A stretch of 64,000 bases of DNA, from NCBI GenBank assembly GCA_022376515.1, contig WTXI01000181.1, forward strand, positions 1 through 64,000. The letters are read 5' to 3'. Below are positions 1 to 11,663 of the stretch, piece by piece. The stretch comes from Lactifluus volemus (lineage: Eukaryota; Basidiomycota; Agaricomycetes; Russulales; Russulaceae). Under the pieces are notes generated by a model. It saw nothing but the letters and a program-made list of their open reading frames with translations, did no database searches and was not told where the DNA came from. Numbering within the stretch: position 1 is the stretch's first letter; every line of letters begins with the position of its first letter. Made by a program: the position numbers and the translations under genes.

Positions 1-2377
1 TTCAATTTGTTGGGCTTGCATTTCATCGCACCACAAGCTTCGAGTTGATACCTATGTAGATCATTAGCAGGTGACTTAGTAACTCTAATGTGCATACCTT
101 GACCCCATCTTGTCTTAGATCCTGTCGATAAGAAATAATACCCACAGCTGTGGGGCTGATCAGAGACATGTGGGATGGTGCCGCCATAGGACGATTAGTA
201 GGTAAAGACACCGACGCGTGGTGTCTGACTCTGTAGCATAGTTGGACTCGTAAATCTTGATCCCACTAACCGGGATGTAATTTTATCCGCATTAAACTCC
301 TCTGCACCGGACAGAACACCAGTTCTGGAATAGCATGCGCGTACTATTTGCACAATCTGAATACTCCTTGTCAACCGTGTGACTTCAATGCTCAAGAATC
401 CCGCTTTTATTGTAAGGTACATTGCTGTTGTGTCGGCATCATCAGCGTGAATGGGCTACTCATTTGTGCCCTCCTTGGTCTGATGAAACAGTGCCTGATA
501 TCTAACATGCGGGTTGCTACATATCCGTAAGTCTAATATATTCCTGCTGCATATGGCGCTTGTGTTTCGCTATAGATCACGCTCGTATTTCGCTAAGGAT
601 CGTGCTCATCCTGATGTGTTTCCTATTTAGGCTACTGGGGCGGGGGGGGGTGTTACAGCCGTGACAATGTGTAAGATTCCCTTAATTGGTTTATAGGCGC
701 TTATGAGAAAGGGGCAATGTCTGTGTGACAGCGTGATGTTATGTAATGTTACTATATTAAGTAGGTAAATCACGTGAAAATGATGTAATTCTTTGTTACA
801 GGGGACAAGCCCGTGTCCAGGTGATGACGTCACATAGTGATAACAAGAATACTCATTGATACCCATACCCCAAGACTGGGGTTGGGGTTTTCACGGTATT
901 TGCACATAATGTACCCTGACCTGGAGGTTAGGGTTGGGGTCACCGCGTCGCTTGCCTTCTGGTGGGCATGCTCCCCGGTCACCAACCCACCACCACTACC
1001 ACAATGACACATCCATCAAGATCTCATTTCCTCCAATTCTTTGTTACCATGGATCCTCTCGTCTTGGTGATGTGAGTGTTGGAGCCTTGGAGGGACGGCG
1101 TGGCACTCGGGAGGTGCCTCCTTTCTGAGTGCTGCAAGGTGTGTGTTACTCTAAAATTGTCATCTCTTGGGCATTGGCAACTTTAAGTCATCAGTGCCCT
1201 TCAGCTCTTGTTCCTCAACATCTTTTGTGCTCAGAGGCGTCATTTGCATGGCATCAGGTCACGCTGGCGGCGCGGTTGCAGTCGTTCAAGTACCCGACGC
1301 CAACGACTGAGCCATTCGATCCTCATCAGGGATGTCAGATCATTTACTCACTTGATAGAGGTGCCGGTGCCGGGTTGTTCCAGTTTTCAGCCCTGCCATC
1401 TCCAAAGGTTTGGAAACGGTTGTTGAACTTCCCCGCTCACGCCTGCCCCGTGGCCGCTCTTATCTTGGTTTTCTTCTTGAGGCAAAAAAAGCCCACTGTG
1501 CGTGATGGTGCGCCACCGCCCCTTATGGGCCAAGTCCAGTCTCCTCCACCTAGTGGTGGAGCATTTATGCCGCCATCCTTGCCTATGACGCCTGCCAACC
1601 GATAAAGGCTTTGCGGATACGTGCATCGTTGTTGCGAGGTCAAGGTGAATGCGTATCTCCCCAGGCACATGGTCATGCCAATTTTCTGCCCCGACCCACT
1701 CGTCCCCGTCCTCACCCTCGCCAATGCCTCCTCGCCCCTTGTTGCCCACACTCGACCCGCTCGTCCCCGTCCCCACTTTCCCGTGTACACCTTCCTCGGC
1801 GGCCCATCCCCATCTGCATGCACGTACACCTGCTCACGCCCGCACTGAAATGAAAATCAGGACTTAGAGTTGAAACGAAGAGAGAACGAGTTTATGCGAA
1901 GAAGGGGAGAAAAGGGCGCAAAAGGTCACACTTACAAGTGTGCATTCGAAGCATCTAAGTCACAGTCCATAGTAACTACTAACTACTGTACTCATATAGC
2001 TACTGGTTGCAAGAACACATAAAAATGGGGTGAAACGACTAAGAATGAAGCGAGACAAGTTGCTCGTCTTGGCTGCTGCCCCGGACTCGGAGCCGGTGCG
2101 CTTGATCTGGACGTGAGGCTGCGGCCTCGTGAAACTCGAGGGGACACCTCAAAATTAGGCTGCCACATTATCCTCAGGGTCTGAGGGTCTGTAAGGCATG
2201 TGAGGACATACCCTTACCCTTACCCCATAAAAATACTCTACCCTCAACCTCAATCCCTGGGGGATGGGGTTGACCTAAGTGGTTACTCTCCATTGTACGT
2301 TAAATAGTACTCTCTGTTGCGCGAGTCTGCTCGTCCACAATTCCCTCCTTGACTTACTTTTCCTTCCACACGTCACC
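1..2377. other. Left flank with no recognisable gene
   Basis: I see no convincing gene here. Open frames (for example 1129-1605 plus, and 1387-1829 minus) are proline-, arginine- or glycine-rich, overlap on both strands and show no domain. The stretch 868-905 holds a GC-rich palindromic motif (CCCAAGACTGGGGTTGGGG) that recurs at 44618-44645. The run of ACCCTTACCC/TACCCTCAACCTCAA at about 2205-2265 recurs at 44665-44710. In both places the motifs precede a copy of the 755-residue-protein gene. Relative to the 44.6-kb copy the two motifs are about 1.3 kb apart instead of adjacent, so something may have been inserted between about 905 and 2195. I could not find its ends. Confidence 0.4.
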
Positions 2378-3090
2378 ATGTCACTACCGCTACCACTACG
2401 CAACCACCACTCTCGCATCCAGAGTTCTGACCCCTCTCACCACTCAAGTACTTCTTCAGTCGGCTCAGGAACGATTTCTCCTCCGACTTATGATACAGAC
2501 AAAAAGGTCCCCGTTCGAGAGCTTCTTGGCCTCACCAATCCTGGGAGTGGCTACCATCCAGCTACAGAGGCGATCAGATATCTCCTTCAGGCCGTGGGAC
2601 GCGATGTCGTATCTTTCCGTAGCAAGTCTCGTACATGTTCGTGGAACATGCACGAGACCTCATCAACGCGATCAACAAGTACATAGAAATAGTTGCGATC
2701 CAGACCGGGATAGCTTTATGAAGTTTGTGATGGCTATCGAACTACTGAGGAGTAAGCTCATCCGGAGTCCGATCGAGACGTGCGCACTGATGCAGTACCT
2801 TGTGCCCAGTATCTTGTTCAAACATCTTGCCGTCACGGTGGAATGGGGATTAGGGACAGCGGGGTCAGGATGATAGCGTGGGAAGCGTAGCGGACATTGT
2901 ACAGTTACCAGACGCTGAGATAAGCACAGACAACCCGACTTCATCCCAACCACTATACCCTCGAGGCAACACCCGACCCTCCAACGTTCAAGCGGTACTT
3001 TCTACCAACTGAGGGACAACCAGTGGTCAGAAATATAGGACTTACAAGCGACCCTCGACGAGATGAGATGAGCAGATCAAACTTAGGCTT
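2378..3090 (+). pseudogene. Truncated, rearranged paralogue of the 44937-47710 gene
   Basis: The start region (ATG at 2378) matches the start of the intact gene at 44937: the same flanking CCTCCTTGACTTAC and CGTTAAATAGTACTC, a Ser-rich N-terminus (HHSSTSSVGSGTISPP), then VPVRELLGL and TEAIRYLLQAVGRDVVSF. The long Pro-rich middle of exon 1 is missing, with a jump from SPPTYD to DKKVPVREL. The frame is broken before the end of exon 1, and exons 2-10 are absent apart from a short piece around 2790-2826. At 2840-2985 the sequence instead matches 54657-54800, and at 2997-3090 it returns to the last exon (TTTCTACCA...CAGTGGTCAGAAAT...GACTTACAAGCGACCCTCGACGAGAT). It is therefore a mosaic remnant that cannot encode the full product. 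It lies tail-to-tail with NLR A, as the intact gene does with NLR D. Confidence 0.75.
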
Positions 3091-3836
3091 GTTGCACGGT
3101 TGTGCGGCTTGCTCAGCTTGTGATATGTGAGAGCACCAGATTATACAGTCACGTTTCGCCTTGCTTTTCGTGACCGCTATGACGATCATCCGAGTCTGAT
3201 CCACGATTTCTGACCGCTTGTAATACTAGTACTAGCATAGCTACAGGTTGAGCGGGGCAATAAAGTGCGTTACTCTGTTCAATTCACAGCTCCCATTGAG
3301 TCGAGGACGAGTTGCGCTTCATAATGTCTCTATCCACGCCAACACGATTCCGCCTCTCGGACTAGCTCTACCAAAACTTGACAAGATGCTCCAGGCTGTT
3401 CTTAATCTCGACAGGGAAGCACTGTGCCGTGACCAATGTGAACTAAACAGTCCCACCGAAAGAAATGCAGACCGCGTCCGGTATCAATGAGAATGGAAGT
3501 GAAGGAGATCTCGGTGGGACCAGATTGCAGATGATTGAGTTACAAATAGATGGCATGCCAGTCTGGAGTGTGTTGATTACAAACGAACATTGATCATTGA
3601 AAACGTGCAGATGGATAGCAACAATTGGAAACGGGGACACAGAAATGTCAGACCTCGCAGGGAAAGGCAATCCCCGTATCCAAAAGAGGCCACTAACACG
3701 TGATTGCTTGAGCGGGAATGTGGGAATAAAAGTAAAACGATCTCAGAATTCAAGCCGCTAGTGACTACGTGGATTGACAACCGTGGAAGAGGTCATATTT
3801 TGTAGCATTTCGGAACAACAGCTCATATAACAGAGT
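3091..3836. repeat. Shared module downstream of the NLR genes (copy next to NLR A)
   Basis: No gene is seen. This stretch is built from pieces found elsewhere in the window. The part 3100-3260 (GTGCGGCTTG...GAGCACCAGATTATA...TTTCGCCTTGCTTTTCG...TAATACTAGT) recurs at 43030-43190 and 47775-47930. The part 3260-3575 (GAACAGTCCCACCGAAAGAAATGCAG and others) recurs at 43190-43515. The part 3530-3836 recurs at 15205-15503 and 32910-33193. The last 70 bases before the NLR stop codon (CAGAGTCTATCCAGATAAACTATGAACATGTACC) are nearly invariant in all four copies and are probably 3' UTR. Confidence 0.6.
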
Positions 3837-6800
3837 CTATCCAGATAAACTATGAACATGTACCGTAGTCCAATTCGATCCATGTACAAAGTTTGACAAA
3901 TCAAGCCAAGTTTCCTGTTTGCCTGCAATCCAGACGGTGTTAGCTCTATGAAAGTATGACCGGTGAATCTGGGGAATCCATAACAGAAGTTCACCCTCTT
4001 TGCCACACATCCACCCATCACTATTAACCAAAAACTCGTTCATAAAATCGATCTTCTCAGCATCCTCCATTCTGACTTTCTTCACACGAACCGTGCGATC
4101 TTGTGAGGCTGTGGCTCGGATGTGCTGCCCGTCCGGTGACAGTGCAACATGTTCAGAGTCGACCGATGTAGTGAATCCAGGAATTGTGCTTGCTTCCTCT
4201 CCGAGTCCTGATGGGGCATCCCACATACGGATTGTGCAATCTGCTGAGGCTGAGGCGATTCGCTTCCCATCTAGTGAGATTGCAGCACAGAACACCCCAT
4301 CAGTGTGTCCAATAAATGGGGAAGCTATGGCCTCTCCTGTTACGACATCCCACAGGCGAATCGTACGATCATCCGAGGTCGAGGCGATACACTGCCCATT
4401 TGGTGAAAATGCAACAGACCAGACTTGGAGAGTGTGTCCAGTAAACGGGCCCACTATGACCTCGCCTGTTGCAGTATCCCACACACGAATCGTGTGATCG
4501 AACGAGGCCGAAGCAACGTGCTTCCCGTCTGGAGAAAATGCAACAGATGTAACAACATCAGTGTGTCCAGTAAACGGGTCTCCTATAACAACTCCTATTG
4601 CAGCATCCCACACACGAATCGTGCAATCTCTTGATCCCGAGGCAATATGCTGCCCGTCCGGCGAGAATGCCACTGAGATGACCGAATCTGTGTGTCCAGT
4701 AAACGGGCCCACTATGACCTCCCCTGTTGCGGCATCCCACACGCGAACTGTGTGATCATGCGAGGCCGAGGCAACAAGATGCCCATCTGGTGAAAATGCA
4801 ACAGAGTTGACTCCATCTGTGTGTCCAGTAAACGAGCCCGTTACTGCCTCTCCCGTTGTAGCATCCCACATGCGAATTGTGTGATCACGCGAGGCCGACG
4901 CAATGCGCCGCCCGTCCGGTGAGAGTGCAACGGATCTGACCCAATCAGTGTGTCCAGTAAATGGGCCCGCGGTGACCTCTCCTGTCGTGACATCCCACAC
5001 GCAGATTGTGTGATCGTACGAAGCCGAGGCGATGCGCTGGCCGTCTGGTGAGAACGCAATACATTTGACCCAATCGGTGTGTCCAGCGAACGGGCCTGTT
5101 TTGACCTCCTTGATTGCGACACCCCACACACGAACTGTGCGATCGAATGAGGCCGAGGCAAGGCGCTGGCCATCTGGGGAGAATGCAACAGAATACACCT
5201 GATCGAGGTGTCCAGAAAACGGGTCTGCTACAGCATCTCCAGTTGTGGCATCCCACACCCGAATCATATTATCGTATGAGGCCGAAGCGATGAGCTTCCC
5301 GTCAGGCGAAAATGCGGCAGAGATGACCCGATCTGTGTGACCAGTAAATGGGCTCGCCATGACCTCTCCTGTTGCAGCATCCCACACACGAATCGTGCGA
5401 TCATCCGAGGCTGAAGCGATGTGCTTTCCATCTGGCGAGAATGCAACAGATCTGACCGTGTCGGTGTGACCAATAAACGGGCTTGCTACAATATCTCCTG
5501 TCAAGGCATCCCACACGCGAATCGTGCGATCGCCTGAGGCGGAAGCGATGCGCTGCCCGTCACATGAGAACGTAACAGATCTGACCGCACTGGTGTGTCC
5601 AGTAAACGGGCCAGCCACGACCCGTCCTGATGCAACATCCCACACCAGAATGGTGCGATCTCCCGAGCCTGAGGTGATGCGCTGGCCATCTGGCGAGAAT
5701 GCAACAGAGGTGACCCAACTGGTGTGTCCAACGAATGAGCCTGATACGACCTCTCCAGTTGCGGCATCCCACACTCGAATCGTACCATCGACCGAGCCAG
5801 ATGCGATGCGCAGCCCGTCTGGCGAGAATGCGACAGAAAGCACCTCCTCAGTGTGTCCAGTAAACGGACCCACTACGAGCTCCCCAGTGGTGGCATCCCA
5901 CACCCGAATCGTGCGATCCCGTGAGCCCGAGGCAATCAGCTGCCCATCGGGCGAAAATGCAACACAGTCGACGGATTCGCTATGTGCCGGAATCGTCATC
6001 TCCAGTGCTGGCCAATGGGTTAACTGCCCGCGTTCCAAGGAAAATATGTGAGGAAATTGACCAAGGTAACGTTTGACGATGTGGGAAGACGATGGTGCGA
6101 ATGGCAGCGCAGATATATATATGTGCGGAGCGCTCCTGGCAATGGCCATCCCGAAGTACCGCACAAACGAAGACGCATCATTTACAAATGCTAGAAAGTT
6201 CTCCATCACCGTTTGTGAAGGCTGCAGTGATTTTACGCAATTGTCACTGCATGTCATGCTCGATTATACGATGTACATACCTTCGTGTGGTCAGACCGCA
6301 ACCAGGAATTCAGAGATGACAATGCTAGTGAAGCAACGCTGACTTTGCTCTTGATACTAAGCAATTCCAACCAAAACAAAAACTTCGACTCGAACACGGA
6401 TCGAAGTTCCGTAAAAAGGTCTTGCTCGAAAGCAACATGTTCTAAATGATCGTCCCAGAAAACGCAAGCATACGATAATCCAGGTGGAATGTGTTTGGAA
6501 ATTCGTGATTCAAGGTCTGGAACATCGCTGTTCGCAAGATACGACGACTCCAGTTCGCAAATGTTGAATTTGAGATTGTCCAGCATTAGGCCAACGCACG
6601 AATGTGCTAGTTCACGGTGGGAATTCCCAAGGTCCACATAGAATTCGTTGCTCTTTCTATTTGTTAGAAAGTCACGGAATGACGTGTGGAGTGGGACGAT
6701 CGGACGCGTTCGATCAGATGACGCCACGTTACTCAGCAGTGAGCCGAGGTGGCGGAGCATTTCGATGACTGGGCGAGAATCCTCGGGGTCATCAATGGGG

Positions 6801-9400
6801 GCGTGCCGACGCAGAGAGATCAAGGAATGAAGGGATAGTGGTTCGATAGCAGCAAAGAGCTGTCCCATGACCGAACGAAATAGGACCTGTGCTTCATGTG
6901 GCTTGAAGTACCCTTCGAGAACTTCTTCATATAGCTTGTCTAGCGGATCTCGTCCATTCCGATCTCGAGAGTGTCCTAACAGCCGCTGTACACACTTCTT
7001 CTCGCTAAACCCAAAGCTAGCAGGAGGGCTACTTATGAATCCACATGCAACGGCTGCCCACTGGAACAAGCCCTCCGCCGCCTTGGCTAGTTCGGCACCA
7101 TGGACCCTAAATACCTCCGGAGGGAGCTTCTTCTGAAGGTACATCCGAATGTCTTGCTCTGTCTTGGCAGCCAGTTTCGCATCATCCATATAGAGCGTAT
7201 CAACGGATGATGCTTGTGCGAACGCAGATTCGATTCCATCTTCTAGCCTCGACGTGACGAGTACACGGAATTCAGTTGGTAGCTTTTCGAGATATTCGGC
7301 GATAAATGTGTGAATACCGATTGGGCCAATCGCATCACCACTCTCATCCAGTGCATCGATAACGATCAGGATAGGACCGGGAAGTGACAGATTCTTGAGC
7401 GGATCGAGGAGGAGGGATTCGAAAAGCATACGATAGTCCCGGGTGCCACAAACAGATGGATTCTCTTTAAGGACCCTCCCGAGAGCCACTTTGAACGCAG
7501 GATTGCGATAGGAGAGGTCTCGACTGAGCGTCGTGAAGAGCTGGTAAACATCGTCTTTTGACTGCTCCTTCCTCAGAAAAGCAAAGTAGGAGCCGAGACA
7601 CATCTTGTCGAAATGACGCGCGATTTCATGAGCGATCGATGACTTTCCCGTGCCTGCCTGGCCAAGGAGGACGAGCCCACGTTGAGATTCAGGATTCTCG
7701 ACCCACTTGACAATATGGTCCAGGAAATCTTCTCGTGTGCCTGGAAGACAGCGCCTCTCATCTCCGAATCGCCATCCTCCTTTGTAAGGCAATTCTCTAA
7801 TTCTCATATCCAGTTCTGTGTCCCACTTGTCAGGTTGACAATCCGACAACCTTTTCACCGTAAGCACGCACCAGCTTCTAGCACAGCAATCTCTGTCGTG
7901 ACAGCAGCACGAGCAAGGAAATTGTCTCGCAGTCGGAGGAGGTTCGTGCGATACTGGTCTATTTTCCCATCAACCTGGCCAACTATACTCTTCAAAGCAC
8001 GCTTTCCTACAAATCACTTGTTTAATGATCACCAACGAGAGAGGCCAAGAGGACGTACCAAGTTTCACATCCTCCGCGTACGAGCTGATAAACTTGGCAC
8101 ATTCACAGACACATTCCAGCATCTCCCCGAGGATTGTCGCCTGCCTGGACTCTGGCTTGAGGTTCCTTAGAGTGTCAGCCTCTTCCGCAAACTCGAACGC
8201 ATCGCGTATCGCCTCAAGCAGCGTTTGGATGTTGTCGTCACGCTGAACCTGTTGTAGCAAAGTCTGGCGGGATGAAATAAAAAATTATGAACATCCCAGA
8301 TACTTAACAAGGAAGAATGCAAGGAGACAAACCTCGGGGATCTTCGAGAGCAGACTCCATGCTAGATTTGCATATGGATTCAGCTGAAGAACCGAAATTA
8401 GCTCAAGACGACTGGGTAACCGCCGATAATTATCATACTGCTGCGATTGGACTGATGGTGTCCATCACCCATTTCATGACATTCACAGCGGTCTTCCACG
8501 TATCAATAGCATTCATAGCTTCCTCGGCGCGACGAAGAGTTGTATCTGTCTCACGCAGTGGACTGTCTGCTACTGGTCGCATAAGACTACCGCTCGCAAT
8601 GGGAAGGTCACCCTTCTGGCATAACGGAGACACGAGCGCGGTAACTGACGTGAGTTGCATGGCCTCAGCATTGGCTCGGACAATAAGACGTACAGCACTT
8701 CCTTCAGCAACAGGGATATGAGCCACCGTATGGCTAGGGATGTTGACTACCCCAGTCAGAGAGGGACCCGTATCCGGTGACATGGTAATGGTTAGGGAGA
8801 ATGTGTTCGATTCCGTTGAATGTATATCGGGCCCGTCGGCACTGGTGAAATCAATATCGACTTCTATATATAGCATGCTCAGCAAGATGTATGTGAAACA
8901 ATTCTAGGAACAGACGAACCATGTCGGGGCTCACAGACTATCTCTTTCCTTCCGATAAGAATGTCTCTCGTCATGGTCTTCTTCGCATAAACAGACACTC
9001 CAATGCTTGACAGTGGTTGTACGGCACTGCGGGAGACCTCAGTTTTGTATAGGAATGGAAATGTGTGATTTCTCACAATGCGTCGACAACATCGTTCCAC
9101 TCTACGCGCTGAGCCATGCTCCGCACAGATCTCGATTCCCATGTTCTCTCCCCATAGGTCAAAGTGACATGAAATCGTCTTTTCTTCCCAAGGAAGGTCT
9201 TGAGACGGGGTAGATTTTGAGCTCTGAGTACTGGAAGGGGACAGAAGTTTGCAACTTGTCTGAGGGTGATCATAGAGATACGTACCAGTCACGTTCAGCA
9301 AGCCTGGTTGGATTTCGCTGGGTTGAGGGCGACTGACTGATGTTACACCTGGCCTACAGTAATGATTAACAAAGGGACATCGGGTGAGAGACGTTGGCAT
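3837..9400 (-). CDS. NLR copy A: C2-NACHT-WD40(14) STAND protein
   Basis: Probable intracellular NTPase immune/incompatibility receptor of about 1,700 residues. Inferred exons, minus strand: 9400-9286, 9230-9077, 9026 to about 8938, about 8880-8487, 8437-8333, 8263-8059, 8006-7872, 7815-6281, 6221-3837. Splice phases agree except around exons 3-5, where boundaries are uncertain. C2-like domain at about residues 33-120 (LLNVTVLRAQNLPR, VEWNDV, SVYAKK, RDILIGRKE). A helical linker runs to about 400. NACHT follows: Walker A GQAGTGKSS near 453, Walker B ILIVIDALDE near 550, RVLVTSR sensor, and LHTSFRDFL. From about 945 there are 14 WD40 repeats of 43 residues (GHTxxVxSVAFSPDG...TIRVWDAATGE), then a tail with GWMCGKEGELLLW and NFVHGSNWTTVH. 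The NACHT and WD40 exons are fully open. Related to the Podospora HET-E/HET-D type by NACHT-WD40 layout, but with C2 rather than HET at the N-terminus. Function as an incompatibility or defence receptor is inference. Confidence 0.85.
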
Positions 9401-10176
9401 ACAAATTTGTGCTCATCTGAGTGTATGCAAATGCAGTATTCCTTAGATTGAGATACAGGTAAGATCCGGAGGGTGGGAGGTGATATGAGTGATCGGGGCG
9501 GCATTCACTCAGGGCCGGACTGACAGCGCTTCTTTATCGATCTCCAACAACAATAACAAACATTAGTCAAGGTTGTTGAACGCTGTCCTGGTGCTCGTCC
9601 GTCTGACTCGAGGCACATTATGATGGCGTAAGTTCAAAACCTGGCCTTGTTGTCGAATTGCCGTCATTGGCTTTCCAATTCCCCAATGTCGCACCTGGCA
9701 GTGAAAAGCGGGTAAATTTAAAAAGGGTGTTGGATCGCGCCCTGTTGCTTTGGCTTCGAGGTGACAATATGTGCCAGTATTTCGGTTGTCCGTTCCTAGT
9801 AGCCCACTTTCCGCTACTACAGCATGCACTTTCGATCACCTGTCGACTCATCCGCCAAATCAGCTTCAAGTCACCCAACCCTCATGTCCGAATAGGTTGA
9901 GCTTTTACCTTAACACCCATACCATATGCTTAACCACTAGGTAATTAGAGGTCAAAGATGTATTGAAAGGCACTCAAATCACCGTAGAAAGAAAAACATT
10001 ACTAGCCACTTGCATGGCCAGTTGACCAAGAATGAATAGCTTATAGCTTACTGTAATGGCGTGCAGGGCTTCAAGCGCGCGGGTGCTACTTCACCGCAGC
10101 CTTTTCCGCGCATCATCATTCTATCATATACGGTCAGAAAGATTTTATTATTTGACTGAAAGGTTTGATGCTTGAC
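9401..10176. repeat. Shared upstream region of NLR A (duplicated at 28619-29394)
   Basis: This is the divergent intergenic region between the NLR A start (minus) and the 10177 gene remnant (plus). It is almost base-for-base the same as 28619-29394, and diverged forms occur at 38759-39500 and, for the first 400 bases, at 53539-53950. Open frames at 9563-9900 are conserved only because the DNA is conserved; they show no domain or coding constraint. Presumably it carries the promoters of both divergent genes, but I could not identify a specific promoter element. Confidence 0.5.
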
Positions 10177-11554
10177 ATGACGACTACCCGAAGGCCGAAG
10201 CACATCCTCTATCCGCATCCTCCAGCAGAGCTCACCGCTCATCCGCTCCTCTTCACAATCTCCACAAATACACCTCTCTCATCACTCCCATCTCTTGTCA
10301 CCGCGCTTCCATCTTTTCTTCGTTTGGCAGCGTCGGATGCCTATCCACAGCGAGCCACTCCAACGCTCTCATTGCCTGCTCGTTGGCGTTTTTTTCGTAA
10401 AGAGGATGCGACGCCATTTCGTAGCGACATACTCGGGAGACCAGAGAGGCAATTCGGGGGATGGCATGCAATGAGGAACAAGGGAAAGGAGGAGATTGTT
10501 CAACGCGTACAAGTTGGGTTGACGGAGAGCGTGGATTGGGAAAAAATATGGAGTCGTAGCCCAGAAGGCAACATATTGCCCTTAGCGCTACGGGGACTTA
10601 GGTACGTGCATCCCTTCCACTCGTCCCGTTGTGCGATAACTCTGTCAAGCCATAGAAGAAAGGACGTGCATACAATCACCACCCTCACAGATAACGCTCC
10701 TCAGGGCCTCAATAAATCACTTTCCTCTTTTCCACATGCGACCAAGGTCCGCTCTCCTTTACGCGTGTTGCACGGCATCCCACACTGATTTTCTCTTCAA
10801 AGCTAGGCCTTTTTGGCTCTTCCACGCCCTTCGCGACGGGAAGACCTTATATACTTCTCTATTATGGCTCGGTAAACTCTTCTGGTGCCGTCGGGATCGC
10901 TCTCTCGGCTGGTCCACGGCCAACCTTACAGACGACATTCCATGGGCTACCCGCCATAACGGAGCCACTCAAAGTGACTCGGTGTGTCCATTTTCTTCGA
11001 TGGTAGCCTACGTAAGAATTATATGCGCTCATTTCTTTATGCAGGTCAGAGGGTAATCTCGTCAATGAGCTCGATAACGTGAACCTGACTACGCTCCTCA
11101 TTTCCGCTATCGAGAAGAGTGCGCTCACCGGCCGAGCAGCTAAGGACGATGAATTCTGTACTGCGTGATGATGAGCTATGGGAAATACGCCACATCATGT
11201 CTGGCGGCCCCTCGTGCGGGACGATGGCACTTGAGACAGAGACCGCTCCTGGGGAGGGCACGTCCGTTCAGGTACGGCACCTGTTTCACTATGGCGGTCT
11301 GTGGAAAAAATATTGAGATATTGTTTGAATAGCTATCTCACCGTCCCAATGACGATGCTGTGCCCATAGTCTGGCCTCACTTATTGTTGGCTGCGCTAGA
11401 GTCCGACTCGGCACCAGTTGAAAAAGAAAATTCGGTCACAATTGTTGAACACGCGTTCGTGGCTGCGAGCGAGAATGGATTCATGGTGAGTCGCAGTGAC
11501 GAGGTAGCCTGGACGTGCACTGCTCCTGGCTCTGTGGCTCAGCTGGGATGGTGA
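10177..11554 (+). pseudogene. FIST-domain-like gene remnant (block A)
   Basis: Pieces of one plus-strand gene are visible. A first exon begins at ATG 10177 (MTTTRRPK, then LLFTISTNTPLSSLPSL and RFFRKEDATPFRSDI...GRPERQFGGWHAMRNKGK) and ends at a good donor, GTACGT at 10602. After an acceptor at 10690 come segments in shifting frames: LNKSLSSFPHATK, NSSGAVGIALSAGPRPTLQTTF, EGNLVNELDNVNLTTLLISA, HIMSGGPSCGTMALETETAP, and finally FVAASENGFMVSRSDEVAWT ending at 11554. The order of segments resembles fungal FIST-domain (FIST_N/FIST_C) proteins; that family call is from memory and tentative. In-frame stops and frame changes between segments argue that it is broken. It lies head-to-head with NLR A. 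Near-identical copy at 29395-30773; a more decayed copy lies at about 39500-40690. Confidence 0.45.
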
Positions 11555-11655
11555 TCATGCAAGCTGAGTAGAATGTTAGTTGCGTGTTCAGATATTGCAA
11601 TCGAAATGCGGGCATTTGTGGCATTTTTCACAAGTTGTTAGGGTAAGACGCAATA

Positions 11656-11663
11656 GAGATAAC
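11656..11663. repeat. Target site duplication, left (hAT-like element)
   Basis: The 8-bp sequence GAGATAAC immediately before the element is repeated directly after it (13168-13175). The uninterrupted paralogous site in block B, at about 30875, reads CAATAGAGATAACAGACTTG with a single copy. Confidence 0.9.

Noticed and set aside
3837..6000. Regular 129-bp direct repeats that could suggest a satellite or CRISPR-like array
   Set aside because: The unit is 43 codons and encodes WD40 repeats in an open frame; no short palindromic repeats or spacers.
4000..6051. Long plus-strand open frames opposite the WD40 exons (also at 33357-35273, 48403-50163 and 24690-25268)
   Set aside because: They are shadows of the 129-nt repeat unit on the other strand. 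The translations are Ser/Pro/Cys-rich repeats such as PSGENAT and CPVNGP, with no domain.
9563..9900. Open frames on both strands identical between blocks A and B
   Set aside because: Identity is explained by recent duplication of the DNA. The diverged copies at 38940-39220 and 53710-53916 do not keep the frames.
9905..9960. Minus-strand CTAGTGGTTAAGC resembling a tRNA A box
   Set aside because: No B box at tRNA distance and no acceptor pairing; the nearest B-box-like motif is about 300 bp away and poor.
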